Part shown: one piece after another, positions 8,165-17,628 of the stretch
Layout: each line of letters begins with the position of its first letter
Numbering within the stretch: the first letter of the stretch is position 1
NCBI RefSeq assembly: GCF_003202435.1
Contig: NZ_QJHK01000005.1
Span: 186,001 to 250,000 of the forward strand
DNA length: 64,000 nucleotides
Source: Flavobacterium cheongpyeongense
Lineage (GTDB): Bacteria > Bacteroidota > Bacteroidia > Flavobacteriales > Flavobacteriaceae
Reading direction: 5' to 3'
Notes under the pieces: model-generated
Seen by the model: the letters and a program-made list of their open reading frames with translations, nothing else
Told to the model about the DNA's origin: nothing
Database searches by the model: none
Translations under genes and position numbers: made by a program

Positions 8165-10090
8165 ATGGCTAAAGATAATAATCCAAATCCGGGTAAATTT
8201 AAGATAAGTCCCTGGTTAATATACACCGCTATACTCCTTGTATTTTTATTTATAAGTTTTGCAACAGGAGGGTCAAATTTAAGCGAACCTGCTCAATTAA
8301 AATCGTCTGACATTGATAATATGTTAGCTAAAGGGCAAATTAAAAATGTTATTATTTTCAATAATAAAGATGCTGAAATTTATCTTTCTGATGCAGCGTT
8401 AAAAGATCCAGCAAATAAAAAGGTTGCTAGGGATATGTTTGACCGGCCTAATAAGGGACCTCATTACACCACAAAGTTTGGTGATCTGAAATCTTTTCAG
8501 GAAAAACTTGACAAGGCGAAGGCTGCAAAAAAATTAGTCGATTATGATTTCAAGGAAGCAAGCAACTGGAGTGATATCTTAGTAAGCTTACTCCCTATCA
8601 TCATCATTATTGGTGTCTGGATTTTTATTATGCGCAAAATGTCAGGTGGTGCAGGTGGCGGTGGCGGACAAATTTTCAACATTGGAAAATCTAAAGCCAA
8701 ACTTTTTGATGAAAAAACAGATATTAAAACAACATTTAAGGATGTTGCAGGTTTAGAAGGTGCAAAAGAAGAAATTCAGGAAATTGTAGAATTCCTTAAA
8801 AACCCTGAAAAATATACTAACCTTGGCGGTAAAATTCCAAAAGGAGCTTTACTTGTAGGACCTCCGGGAACTGGTAAAACTTTATTAGCGAAAGCTGTTG
8901 CAGGCGAAGCTCAGGTACCTTTCTTCTCATTATCCGGTTCTGATTTTGTGGAAATGTTTGTAGGTGTTGGTGCTTCACGTGTTCGTGATTTATTCAAACA
9001 AGCCAAGGAAAAATCTCCGGCTATCATTTTCATTGATGAGATCGATGCTGTTGGTAGAGCAAGAGGAAAAAGCAATATGTCTGGCGGAAATGACGAAAGA
9101 GAAAACACCTTAAACCAATTACTAACCGAAATGGATGGTTTTGGTACAAACTCAAACGTAATTGTTTTAGCTGCAACCAACAGAGCCGATGTTCTTGACA
9201 AAGCTTTAATGCGTGCAGGCCGTTTTGACAGACAAATTTTTGTTGACTTACCGGATATTCGCGAAAGAGCTGAAATATTTGCTGTTCACCTCGCTCCTAT
9301 CAAAAAAGTAGAAGGTCTTGATCTGGATTTCTTAGCAAAACAAACCCCGGGATTCTCTGGTGCTGATATTGCAAACGTTTGTAATGAAGCTGCCTTAATT
9401 GCTGCCCGAAATAACAAAGCAGCAGTCGACAGACAAGATTTCTTAGATGCTGTTGACAGAATTATTGGTGGTCTTGAAAAGAAAAATAAAATTATTACTC
9501 CAGAAGAAAAAAGAGCAATCGCTATACATGAAGCCGGTCATGCAACTGTAAGCTGGATGCTAGAACACGCTGCTCCATTAATCAAAGTAACTATTGTTCC
9601 TCGTGGACAAAGCTTAGGAGCTGCCTGGTATTTACCAGAAGAAAGACAAATTGTACGAACTGACCAAATGCTGGACGAAATGTGTGCCACAATGGGCGGA
9701 AGAGCTGCTGAAAAAGTAACTTTTGACAGAATTTCGACAGGAGCATTAAGCGATTTGGAAAAAGTTACACGCCAGGCTCGAGCCATGGTAACGATTTACG
9801 GTCTGAATGATAAAATTGGAAACGTTACCTATTACGATTCAACAGGACAGAGTGAATATAACTTTTCTAAACCATATTCTGATGAAACAGCAAAAATTAT
9901 TGATGCCGAAATTTCAGAATTAATTGAAGGTCAATATCAAAGAGCCATTCAAATTTTAGAAGAGAACAAAGACAAGTTAAATCAGCTTGCCGATATATTG
10001 ATTGAAAAAGAAGTTATTTTTAAAGATGACTTAGAAACAATATTTGGGAAACGTACTTTTGACAAAAATTTAGGAGAAGTCGTTTCATAA
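8165..10090 (+). CDS. ftsH: ATP-dependent zinc metalloprotease FtsH
   Basis: 641 residues. Membrane-anchored AAA+ protease that degrades misfolded or short-lived membrane and cytosolic proteins as a hexamer. Two membrane segments (about 16-35 and 138-156) flank a periplasmic domain; a glycine-rich linker follows at about 160-168. Walker A is GPPGTGKT (232-239), Walker B ends in DEID (291-294), and the zinc site HEAGH is at 455-459. Full length, no anomalies. A long hairpin terminator follows, so it ends the rsfS-ftsH unit. Confidence 0.97.
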   Translation: MAKDNNPNPGKFKISPWLIYTAILLVFLFISFATGGSNLSEPAQLKSSDIDNMLAKGQIKNVIIFNNKDAEIYLSDAALKDPANKKVARDMFDRPNKGPHYTTKFGDLKSFQEKLDKAKAAKKLVDYDFKEASNWSDILVSLLPIIIIIGVWIFIMRKMSGGAGGGGGQIFNIGKSKAKLFDEKTDIKTTFKDVAGLEGAKEEIQEIVEFLKNPEKYTNLGGKIPKGALLVGPPGTGKTLLAKAVAGEAQVPFFSLSGSDFVEMFVGVGASRVRDLFKQAKEKSPAIIFIDEIDAVGRARGKSNMSGGNDERENTLNQLLTEMDGFGTNSNVIVLAATNRADVLDKALMRAGRFDRQIFVDLPDIRERAEIFAVHLAPIKKVEGLDLDFLAKQTPGFSGADIANVCNEAALIAARNNKAAVDRQDFLDAVDRIIGGLEKKNKIITPEEKRAIAIHEAGHATVSWMLEHAAPLIKVTIVPRGQSLGAAWYLPEERQIVRTDQMLDEMCATMGGRAAEKVTFDRISTGALSDLEKVTRQARAMVTIYGLNDKIGNVTYYDSTGQSEYNFSKPYSDETAKIIDAEISELIEGQYQRAIQILEENKDKLNQLADILIEKEVIFKDDLETIFGKRTFDKNLGEVVS

Positions 10091-10118
10091 ATTTTCAAGG
10101 AAATATTTAATATTTTTT

Positions 10119-10160
10119 AAAATCTTAATTCAAATACCTCTTTTGAATTAAGATTTTTTT
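10119..10160 (+). terminator. Strong terminator after ftsH
   Basis: A 16-bp perfect stem, 10119-10134 with 10142-10157, has a 7-nt loop and a T-run to 10160. TATCTTTG at 10160-10167 then looks like the -7 element for the next gene, although no good -33 element is at the usual distance. Confidence 0.85.
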
Positions 10161-10204
10161 ATCTTTGAACGTTTTCAATTAACATGTAAAGTATTTCACA
10201 TAAA

Positions 10205-10810
10205 ATGAGTTTTTTCAAAAAAATATTTGGCTCTGCCAATACTTCATCTGACGAAGAAAATGAAAGTGAGTATGGAAACAATCCTACCCCCAACAGTCAT
10301 TTATCTATAGATGAACAATTCATTTTTAATTTTAAGAAAAATGGAGGAAAATTTTTGTATTGCGAAAACAAACAGGAAGTTGAAGAACAGTTAGAAAATA
10401 TTTTAGAAGAAAATGATTGGTTTGAAAGTGAAGCTTTATGTTATGAATCAGGACTTTTTCCTTTATTAGAAGAGAACAAACTACTTTATATTTCGCCTAA
10501 AAGTCCAAAATTTTTATTGGCTTCCTGCGAAAATCTTATTGCTGATGAAGGTTCAATTTTATTTTCATCAAAACAAATCAGACAAGAGAAACCAAACGAG
10601 TTGCCGGCAAATATTGTCATAATAGCAACTACAAGCCAAATCCTGCCTATGAAAAGCGATGGTTTAAGCGCTATTAAAAGAAAATACGAAAGAGATTACC
10701 CTACGAATATTACCACCATAAAATATTTCGAAAAAGCAAAAGAAGAAGATTTTACCCAATACGGAAGTGTTGCAAAAAATTTGTATTTATTGCTCTTAGA
10801 GGACCTTTAA
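10205..10810 (+). CDS. LUD-domain (LutC/YkgG-like) protein
   Basis: 201 residues. The layout (acidic N-terminus, then LFPLLEENKLLYISPKSPKF, an ADEGSILFSS strand and PANIVIIATTSQILP) fits the LUD fold of LutC/YkgG proteins, which assist lactate oxidation in other bacteria. The lutA and lutB partners are absent, and the gene lies 1 bp before cdsA in a phospholipid cluster, so its role here is unclear. The same neighbourhood is common in Flavobacterium as far as I recall. Confidence 0.7.
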   Translation: MSFFKKIFGSANTSSDEENESEYGNNPTPNSHLSIDEQFIFNFKKNGGKFLYCENKQEVEEQLENILEENDWFESEALCYESGLFPLLEENKLLYISPKSPKFLLASCENLIADEGSILFSSKQIRQEKPNELPANIVIIATTSQILPMKSDGLSAIKRKYERDYPTNITTIKYFEKAKEEDFTQYGSVAKNLYLLLLEDL

Positions 10811-10811
10811 G

Positions 10812-11702
10812 ATGAATGAAACACTCAAGAGAACCATTTCTGGTGCTGTTTATATCGCTTTATTACTAACTTCTATTCTGTTTTCTACCGAAAGCTTTAT
10901 TATTCTTTTTGGCATTTTTTTAATTATTGCTACTTACGAATTTTGTAATTTAGTCAATCTTAATAAAGTATTTTCAATTCTTTTTGGCATTTTATTATAC
11001 ACAGCCATCATATTGGTTAGTCATTACAATAAAGAGATTACTCAATATTTGGACAGTACTTTTAATTCAAAATTAGATTTAAATACCAATATACAACAGT
11101 TAGACTTAATATTGCTTGCTGTAACTATTGTTATAGCTATTAAATGTATTTTATTTTTATTTTATGATAATGTACAGAAAATAAGTACTTCTTCAAAATA
11201 CTTGTATTTATTGGGATACATTACATTACCTTTTGTATTTATTATTAAAATTTCTTTTGGCACCAATGACTATAATCCGAAAATTATTATCGGATTATTT
11301 ATTTTGATCTGGACCAATGATACATTTGCCTATTTAGTAGGGAAATCTATTGGAAAACACAAACTATTTGAACGCATTTCTCCAAAAAAAACCATTGAAG
11401 GATTTCTTGGAGGAACAGTTTTTGCCGCTTTTGCAGGTTTTTTAATTTCAAAATTATACATTCAGCCCAATCCTGATTTCAGCAGCAGATCTATTTTAAT
11501 CTGGATGATTATTGCTTTAATTGCCAGTATCTTTGGAACAATAGGAGATTTAATTGAATCTAAGTTTAAAAGAATTGCAGGTGTAAAAGATAGTGGAGCA
11601 ATAATGCCGGGTCATGGTGGTGTTTTAGATCGATTAGATAGTGTTATATTTGTAGCACCAGTTATATTTTTATTTTATCAAATTTTATATTATGTTTCAT
11701 AA
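10812..11702 (+). CDS. cdsA: Phosphatidate cytidylyltransferase
   Basis: 296 residues with about eight membrane spans. It makes CDP-diacylglycerol from phosphatidate and CTP. The family signature is intact: SPKKTIEGFLGG, then the C-terminal GDLIESKFKRIAGVKDSG..PGHGGVLDRLDS, which binds Mg and CTP. It is the second gene of a tight LUD-cdsA-psd-ACBP-SOD group and overlaps psd by 11 bp. Confidence 0.95.
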   Translation: MNETLKRTISGAVYIALLLTSILFSTESFIILFGIFLIIATYEFCNLVNLNKVFSILFGILLYTAIILVSHYNKEITQYLDSTFNSKLDLNTNIQQLDLILLAVTIVIAIKCILFLFYDNVQKISTSSKYLYLLGYITLPFVFIIKISFGTNDYNPKIIIGLFILIWTNDTFAYLVGKSIGKHKLFERISPKKTIEGFLGGTVFAAFAGFLISKLYIQPNPDFSSRSILIWMIIALIASIFGTIGDLIESKFKRIAGVKDSGAIMPGHGGVLDRLDSVIFVAPVIFLFYQILYYVS

Positions 11703-12345
11703 AGAAGGAGGACCATCGATTTTATTAGGTGTAGTTTTTACTGTTATTGTAGTTTTATTAGCTGACCAGTTTATTAATATTTATTGGTTACAGAAACTAG
11801 TGCAAATTTTTGCTTTGGCTGTTTTAATTATTATTCTACAATTTTTCAGAAATCCGAAAAGGATTGCAATCAGAAATAGCGACCAAATTCTTGCCCCGGT
11901 AGACGGAAAAGTAGTAGTTATTGAAGAAGTTTATGAAGGTGAGTTTTTTAAAGATAAACGTTTACAGGTTTCTATTTTTATGTCTCCAATTAACGTACAC
12001 GTAACACGTTATGCAATGGATGGCATTATTAAATTTAGTAAATATCACCCTGGTAAATTCTTAGTTGCATGGCATCCAAAAGCTAGTGAAGAAAACGAGC
12101 GAACTACTGTTGTAATTGAGAACGATACCTTTGGACAAATACTTTACAGACAAATTGCTGGTGCATTGGCACGCAGAATTGTAAATTACGCAAAGGAAGG
12201 AATGCAGGTTATTCAGGGAACCGATGCAGGTTTTATTAAATTTGGCTCGAGAGTAGATTTATTTTTACCTTTGGGTACTCCAATCGATGTGGTTTTAGGC
12301 CAAAAAGCAATTGGAGGTAAAACTATTATCGCCACAAAAGCTTAA
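11692..12345 (+). CDS. psd: Phosphatidylserine decarboxylase proenzyme
   Basis: 217 residues. It makes phosphatidylethanolamine from phosphatidylserine. It is the short form, with two N-terminal membrane segments. The Gly-Ser self-cleavage site that yields the pyruvoyl group is KFGSRVD near the C-terminus, and the catalytic His region is INVHVTRYAMDG. It overlaps cdsA by 11 bp and the next gene by one base, showing translational coupling in a phospholipid operon. Confidence 0.95.
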   Translation: MFHKEGGPSILLGVVFTVIVVLLADQFINIYWLQKLVQIFALAVLIIILQFFRNPKRIAIRNSDQILAPVDGKVVVIEEVYEGEFFKDKRLQVSIFMSPINVHVTRYAMDGIIKFSKYHPGKFLVAWHPKASEENERTTVVIENDTFGQILYRQIAGALARRIVNYAKEGMQVIQGTDAGFIKFGSRVDLFLPLGTPIDVVLGQKAIGGKTIIATKA

Positions 12346-12614
12346 TGACTAAAAAAGATTTAGATATTCGTTTTTCTGAAGCTGTAGAAATAGCTATGAA
12401 AATGACACAGGCCTCACTTCCACAAGATGTGCAGCTAAGGCTTTATGCTTATTATAAACAAGCTACATTTGGTACAGCTGTATACAATCAATCTGAAAGT
12501 TTTGGTCTACGAGATGCATTTAAAACAAATGCATGGATGCAAATTAGTCATATATCAATTGAAGAAGCAAAAGAGAATTATATTGAAATAATCAATTCAC
12601 TTACATCAAAATAA
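12345..12614 (+). CDS. Acyl-CoA-binding protein
   Basis: 89 residues, the normal size for the four-helix ACBP fold. LRLYAYYKQATFG matches the ligand-binding YxxYKQAT signature, and the later AWMQISHISIEEAKENYI helix also fits. Such proteins carry long-chain acyl-CoA and are uncommon in bacteria outside this phylum. The ATG shares its A with the psd stop (TAATG), so translation is probably coupled. Confidence 0.9.
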   Translation: MTKKDLDIRFSEAVEIAMKMTQASLPQDVQLRLYAYYKQATFGTAVYNQSESFGLRDAFKTNAWMQISHISIEEAKENYIEIINSLTSK

Positions 12615-12621
12615 TTAGATT

Positions 12622-13401
12622 ATGAAGAAAAACATCATTCGTTTTACTCTCACAACTTCGTTACTGATGTTATTTTCCTGTAATGAAAATAAGTTAACCG
12701 AAGTTGTTGAAGTTCCTTTGCCAACAAAAGAAGAAAAGATTATAATAGGAACGCCTGCAGACGTAAAGGCAGATGAAGGTTCATTTGCATTAACAAAATT
12801 ACCTTTTGGATACGATGCTTTAGCTCCGGCTATAAGATCATTGACTTTAGAAACTCATTATTCTAAACATTATTTAACCTATACCAATAACCTAAACAAA
12901 GAAATAGCATCAACTGAGTTTGAAAATGCTTCTATTGAAGATATCCTGAAAAAAATGGATCTGAATAATGCCAAACTTCGTCAAAATGCTGGAGGTTATT
13001 ATAATCACACTCTTTATTTTGATATTTTAACTCCTAAAGAACAAACTCCTAAAGATACTTTAGCCGGATCTATTAACAAAGAATTTGGTTCTTTTAAGAA
13101 TCTTACTACTCAATTTAAAAATGAGGCAACCAAACAATTCGGTTCCGGATGGGTTTGGTTAATTGTTGACAAAGCAGGAAAGCTACAAATTACAACTACC
13201 GAAAATCAGGATAATCCTCTAATGAGAAATGCCCTGATACCAGGTACGCCTATTTTAGGAATTGACTTATGGGAACACGCCTACTATCTGGATTATCAGA
13301 ATAGAAAAGGAAGTTATATTGATGCTTTTTACAAATTAATCAATTGGGAGAAAGTAAATGAAAATTATAAAACTGCTCTCAGCAAGGTTAAAAAGTATTA
13401 A
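12622..13401 (+). CDS. Fe/Mn superoxide dismutase, lipoprotein form
   Basis: 259 residues. A lipoprotein signal (LMLFSC, Cys at 20) and a ~35-residue linker precede a Fe/Mn-SOD domain. Metal ligands can be placed at H79 (ETHYSKH), H129 (YYNHTLYF) and D215/H219 (GIDLWEHAYYLDY). It should therefore act in the cell envelope, unlike the usual cytosolic enzyme. The second His of the N-terminal HHxKHH pattern is Tyr (HYSKHY), a variation near the active-site gateway. It follows the ACBP gene by 7 bp and ends at a shared terminator. Confidence 0.9.
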   Translation: MKKNIIRFTLTTSLLMLFSCNENKLTEVVEVPLPTKEEKIIIGTPADVKADEGSFALTKLPFGYDALAPAIRSLTLETHYSKHYLTYTNNLNKEIASTEFENASIEDILKKMDLNNAKLRQNAGGYYNHTLYFDILTPKEQTPKDTLAGSINKEFGSFKNLTTQFKNEATKQFGSGWVWLIVDKAGKLQITTTENQDNPLMRNALIPGTPILGIDLWEHAYYLDYQNRKGSYIDAFYKLINWEKVNENYKTALSKVKKY

Positions 13402-13417
13402 AAAAATTGAATTAGAA

Positions 13418-13458
13418 AAAAAAAGTTTGATGAACTAAATTTTCATCAAACTTTTTTT
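13418..13458. terminator. Bidirectional terminator between SOD and glmM
   Basis: GTTTGATGA (13425-13433) pairs with TCATCAAAC (13443-13451); flanking A and T runs extend the stem to 16 bp. The T-run on each strand suits both convergent genes. Confidence 0.85.
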
Positions 13459-13476
13459 CTAACTGATATTGAAAAC

Positions 13477-14865
13477 TTAAATACCGGCAATAACTTTTAT
13501 TTCATCAATTATTCGAAGTGCTAAAACATCAGCTTTTTCCTGAGAAGGGGCTTCAGTATAAATTCGAATAATGGGTTCTGTATTTGATTTTCTTAAATGA
13601 ACCCATTCTCCCGCAAAATCAATTTTTACTCCATCAATTGTCGAAATGTCTTCATTTTTATATTTTTCAGTCATGGCAACTAAAATCGTATCAACATCAA
13701 TTTGTGGTGTCAATTCTATTTTATTTTTACTCATATAATATTCAGGGTAGGAAGCACGCAATGCTGAAACTGATATCTTTTTGTTTGCTAAATGTGTTAA
13801 AAACAATGCTACACCAACCAAACTATCCCTGCCGTAGTGTGATTCAGGATAAATAATTCCACCATTGCCCTCACCACCAATAATAGCATTATTTTTCTTC
13901 ATCAGCTCTACAACATTTACTTCACCTACTGCACTTGCTTCGTAGTTACCGCTATGTGCATTAGTTACATCGCGTAATGCACGTGATGATGACATATTCG
14001 AAACTGTGTTTCCTGGAGTTTTACTTAAAACATAATCTGCACAAGCCACCAAAGTGTATTCTTCTCCAAACATTTCACCGTCTTCGCAAATAAAGGCTAA
14101 GCGGTCAACATCAGGATCGACTACTATCCCTAAATGTGCTTTCTCTTTAACAACCAATTCTGAAATATCTGTCAAATGTTCTTTTAAAGGTTCCGGGTTA
14201 TGAGGAAAATGTCCGTTTGGTTCGCAGTATAGCTTTACAACTTCAACGCCCATTTGTTCTAATAGTTTCGGAATAATGATTCCTCCAGATGAATTTACCC
14301 CATCTACAACAACCTTAAATTTTGCAGATTTTACAAGTTCAGTATCTACCAATGGTAAATTCAAGACTTCATCAATATGAATGTCCATATAGGCATCATT
14401 TACTATAATATCCCCTAAATTATCTACATCAGAGAAATCGAAAGCTTCAGCATCTGCAATCTCAAGAATTTTTGAACCTTCAGCACCACTTAAAAACTCC
14501 CCTTTTTCATTCAGTAACTTTAGCGCATTCCATTGTTTTGGATTATGAGAAGCAGTTAGAATTATTCCACCATCTGCTTTTTCTAATGGCACAGCAATCT
14601 CTACAGTTGGCGTTGTCGAAAGTCCGAGATCAATTACATTAATTCCTAAACCTATCAAAGTATTTACGACCAGATTATGGATCATTGGTCCTGAAATTCT
14701 GGCATCTCTACCAATTACAACGGTCAGTTTTTCTTTTGAAGTATTATTTTTCAGAAAGGTTCCGTATGCCGATGCAAATTTCACAGCATCCAAAGGAGTC
14801 AGGTTATCTCCTACTTTCCCTCCGATTGTTCCTCTTATTCCTGAAATTGATTTTATTAAAGTCAT
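13477..14865 (-). CDS. glmM: Phosphoglucosamine mutase / phosphohexomutase
   Basis: 462 residues, alpha-D-phosphohexomutase superfamily. The catalytic Ser is S106 in TASHNP; the metal loop is DPDVDR; the sugar loop is GGEGNGG; the phosphate loop near the C-terminus is SNTEPIIRIYTEA. All four domains are present. The sugar loop differs from the GEQSGH form of proteobacterial GlmM, so phosphomannomutase or phosphoglucomutase activity is possible; GlmM is the usual annotation in this genus. Confidence 0.85.
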   Translation of the reverse strand: MTLIKSISGIRGTIGGKVGDNLTPLDAVKFASAYGTFLKNNTSKEKLTVVIGRDARISGPMIHNLVVNTLIGLGINVIDLGLSTTPTVEIAVPLEKADGGIILTASHNPKQWNALKLLNEKGEFLSGAEGSKILEIADAEAFDFSDVDNLGDIIVNDAYMDIHIDEVLNLPLVDTELVKSAKFKVVVDGVNSSGGIIIPKLLEQMGVEVVKLYCEPNGHFPHNPEPLKEHLTDISELVVKEKAHLGIVVDPDVDRLAFICEDGEMFGEEYTLVACADYVLSKTPGNTVSNMSSSRALRDVTNAHSGNYEASAVGEVNVVELMKKNNAIIGGEGNGGIIYPESHYGRDSLVGVALFLTHLANKKISVSALRASYPEYYMSKNKIELTPQIDVDTILVAMTEKYKNEDISTIDGVKIDFAGEWVHLRKSNTEPIIRIYTEAPSQEKADVLALRIIDEIKVIAGI

Positions 14866-14890
14866 TTTTGTGAGTTATGGTTATTTGTTA

Positions 14891-14898
14891 CAAATATA
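14891..14898 (-). promoter_or_regulatory. -7 element upstream of glmM
   Basis: CAAATATA reads TATATTTG on the minus strand, a perfect TAnnTTTG, 26 bp before the ATG. No good TTG was seen at the -33 position. Confidence 0.45.
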
Positions 14899-15076
14899 AA
14901 AAAGTTGCTGAGTTACTGGGATATTGAAACACTAAGATTTTAAAATAATCGTTAAATAAATAGGATTAAATGACGGCTTGTTTATTTAACAAAAATGATT
15001 TAAAAAGTTTTTTTTATATATTTACCTGACGATCATAATTCCTTCATTCTCCAGAATCCTAAATATTACAAAAACA

Positions 15077-15664
15077 ATGAATTTCCTTGCTCATATATAT
15101 CTTTCAGGCGAAAATGATTTAATTAAAATTGGTAATTTTATGGCCGATGGCATTCGTGGAAAACAATTTGAACATTTCCCGGATGATGTGCAAAAAGGAA
15201 TTATTTTGCATCGTTTTATAGATACATACACTGATTCTCATGTTGTTTTCAGACAAAGTACCAAACGATTACATGAAAAATACCATCATTATGCCGGAGT
15301 GATTGTAGATATTATTTATGATCATTTTTTAGCCAAAAACTGGACGAAATATTCGGATGAAAAATTAGAAGAATTTATCAATCGGTTTTATAATTCATTA
15401 CATCATAATTACTCTATACTTACTGAAAAAACACAAAGCTTAATGCCTTATATGATTGAAAGAAACTGGCTTTTGAGTTATCAGACAGTCGAAGGAATTC
15501 ATCAAATTTTAACTCAGATGGACCGAAGGTCTAAAAATATATCCAAGATGCAGTTTGCGAGTGTGGAATTAATAGAATTTTATAACGAATTTGAACAGGA
15601 ATTTACTATTTTTTTTGAAGATATTCAAAAGCAGACCAAGCAAAAACTCCTTTTAGAAAACTAA
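15077..15664 (+). CDS. acpH: Acyl carrier protein phosphodiesterase
   Basis: 195 residues. It removes the phosphopantetheine arm from ACP. The HD-like family signature is present: MNFLAHIYLSG, GNFMADGIRG, GIILHRFIDTYTD, and DIIYDHFLAKNW. The histidines and aspartates in HRFIDTYTD and DHFL are the likely metal ligands. Length is normal. The gene stands alone between glmM and the CLC gene. Confidence 0.9.
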   Translation: MNFLAHIYLSGENDLIKIGNFMADGIRGKQFEHFPDDVQKGIILHRFIDTYTDSHVVFRQSTKRLHEKYHHYAGVIVDIIYDHFLAKNWTKYSDEKLEEFINRFYNSLHHNYSILTEKTQSLMPYMIERNWLLSYQTVEGIHQILTQMDRRSKNISKMQFASVELIEFYNEFEQEFTIFFEDIQKQTKQKLLLEN

Positions 15665-15748
15665 AATTATCTTTAAAATAACAAATCCGTAAAATAAATT
15701 TTGAGCCTATTTTTTCTCGAAAACAACTCTTTTTCAAATGTTATGAGC

Positions 15749-15756
15749 TAAATTTG
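15749..15756 (+). promoter_or_regulatory. -7 element upstream of CLC gene
   Basis: TAAATTTG is a perfect TAnnTTTG, 28 bp before the ATG at 15785. The -33 region has only T-runs, with no TTG. Confidence 0.4.
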
Positions 15757-15784
15757 CAATATCCCCCTTAATTTTAGATACAGA

Positions 15785-17569
15785 ATGCTTAAAAAATATT
15801 TTAGAAAACTTGAAAGTATAATTGCTCTGGCTCAGTCCTTAATGACTCAAAAACAATTTATTTTTTTATCAAGCGTTTTAATCGGAATTTCGTGTTCACT
15901 TGCCGTTATTGTTTTAAAAACATTTGCCCACAGTGTTTTTTCTTTTGCAACTTATATAAACGGAATTCTAAAATTAAGTTTCATTAATAGTATTCTACCA
16001 ATTATCGGAATACTATTAACCGTTTTTGTAGTAAAAAAAATACTGTATGGCACTATTCAAAAAGGAACTTCTCAAATTTTGTATGCTGTAGCAAAAAAAG
16101 CGAGTATTATACCGAAAAAACAAATGTATGCCCAGATTGTAACGAGTTCATTAACTGTTGGCTTAGGGGGTTCCGCAGGTTTAGAAAGTCCAATTGTGAT
16201 TACAGGAGCTGCGTTTGGATCTAACTTTGCACAAAACTACAAACTAGCTTATAAAGACAGAACTTTATTGATTGGCTGTGGCGTTGCAGCCGGAATTGCA
16301 GCCGCATTTAACGCACCAATAGCCGGAGTATTATTTGCAATTGAGGTTTTATTAGTTGATGTCAGTATTTCAGCCTTTACTCCTATTATGATTTCTGCAG
16401 CTACAGGTGCTTTGGTTTCTGCGATTGTATTAGACGAAAGCATTTTATTATCTTTCAAAAAGCAGGAAGCTTTTAATTTTCATAACATTCCTTTTTATAT
16501 CCTTTTAGGCATATTGACTGGTTTTATGGCCGTTTATTATGCGCGAAATTTTCAAAAGGTCGAGCATTACTTTTCAAAACTGAATATGGATCCTTACAAA
16601 AAGGCTTTATTTGGCTCATCGCTTCTGGCATTACTAATTTTTGTTTTCCCAACTCTTTTTGGTGAAGGTTATGAAAGTATTAGAACTTTATCCGAAACTG
16701 ATCCGGGAAAATTATTAGACAATACATTGTTTTCTGATTTTAGAAACAATCAATGGATTTTGCTTCTTTTTGTAGGATGCACTATGCTGATTAAAGTATT
16801 TGCTTCGGGACTTACAATTGGAAGTGGCGGAAATGGAGGGAATTTTGCACCATCTTTATTTTTAGGTTCTTATTTAGGCTATTTCTTTTCAAAATTCATT
16901 ACTCTCATTGGTTTATCAAAACTGCCTGTTACTAATTTTACCATGGTTGGAATGGCAGGCATATTGAGCGGATTATTTCATGCACCGCTTACAGCTATCT
17001 TTCTAATTGCAGAAATAACAGGAGGTTACAGCTTAATGATTCCGCTTATGATTGTCTCTTCAATAAGTTTTGCTATTTCTAAAAAATTCGAAAAATACTC
17101 GCTTGATGTAAAAGGTCTTGCCAAAAAAGGTCATGCTTTTACCAGTAATAAAGACTCAAATATCTTATCAACTCTCGACATTAACACGATCATTCAATGC
17201 GATTATTTAACAGTATACCCAGATGAAAATTTAGGTAGGCTTGTTGATTTGATTTCACATTCAAATCAGGTTGTTTTTGCCGTAATAAATAATGAAAAAG
17301 ACTTAATGGGCATAGTTCATTTTAACGATATCAGGGAAATTATTTTTAATGAATACCGAGTAAAATATACCCAGATCAAAGATGTAATGAAAGAACCTTT
17401 GGCAACTATTTACTCCTTTGACAGCATGGAAACAGTCATGAGTAAGTTTGAAAAATCTAAATCAGCTTTTCTTCCTGTTATACGAAATGAGAAATACTAT
17501 GGTTTTATCTCCAAATCCATTGCACTTGAAGCCTACAGAATGAAATTGCGTTCCATGACTATTGAATAA
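15785..17569 (+). CDS. CLC-family chloride channel/antiporter with CBS domains
   Basis: 594 residues: a CLC membrane domain of about ten or more helices, then a C-terminal CBS pair (about 460-590). Ion-path motifs are GSAGLESPIV (keeping the gating Glu of the GxEGP motif), AAGIAAAFNAPIAGVLFAIE, and GSGGNGGNFAPSLFLG (the GxFxP motif). The gating Glu suggests H+/Cl- exchange rather than a channel, by analogy. The CBS pair may sense nucleotides. An inverted repeat separates it from fic. Confidence 0.9.
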   Translation: MLKKYFRKLESIIALAQSLMTQKQFIFLSSVLIGISCSLAVIVLKTFAHSVFSFATYINGILKLSFINSILPIIGILLTVFVVKKILYGTIQKGTSQILYAVAKKASIIPKKQMYAQIVTSSLTVGLGGSAGLESPIVITGAAFGSNFAQNYKLAYKDRTLLIGCGVAAGIAAAFNAPIAGVLFAIEVLLVDVSISAFTPIMISAATGALVSAIVLDESILLSFKKQEAFNFHNIPFYILLGILTGFMAVYYARNFQKVEHYFSKLNMDPYKKALFGSSLLALLIFVFPTLFGEGYESIRTLSETDPGKLLDNTLFSDFRNNQWILLLFVGCTMLIKVFASGLTIGSGGNGGNFAPSLFLGSYLGYFFSKFITLIGLSKLPVTNFTMVGMAGILSGLFHAPLTAIFLIAEITGGYSLMIPLMIVSSISFAISKKFEKYSLDVKGLAKKGHAFTSNKDSNILSTLDINTIIQCDYLTVYPDENLGRLVDLISHSNQVVFAVINNEKDLMGIVHFNDIREIIFNEYRVKYTQIKDVMKEPLATIYSFDSMETVMSKFEKSKSAFLPVIRNEKYYGFISKSIALEAYRMKLRSMTIE

Positions 17570-17570
17570 A

Positions 17571-17612
17571 TTAATATCGGATATGGAAAATATTTTTATT
17601 ACCCGATATTAA
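17571..17612 (+). promoter_or_regulatory. Perfect 10-bp inverted repeat in front of fic
   Basis: TTAATATCGG (17571-17580) and CCGATATTAA (17603-17612) are exact reverse complements, 22 bp apart, ending 4 bp before the -7 box of fic. It could be an operator or a terminator of the CLC gene; there is no T-run after the right arm, which favours an operator. Confidence 0.5.
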
Positions 17613-17616
17613 GAAG

Positions 17617-17624
17617 TATCTTTG
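17617..17624 (+). promoter_or_regulatory. -7 element of fic, predicting a leaderless mRNA
   Basis: TATCTTTG is a perfect TAnnTTTG ending 4 bp before the ATG at 17629, so transcription should start at or near the start codon. A -33 TTG is not evident. Confidence 0.45.
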
Positions 17625-17628
17625 TGGC

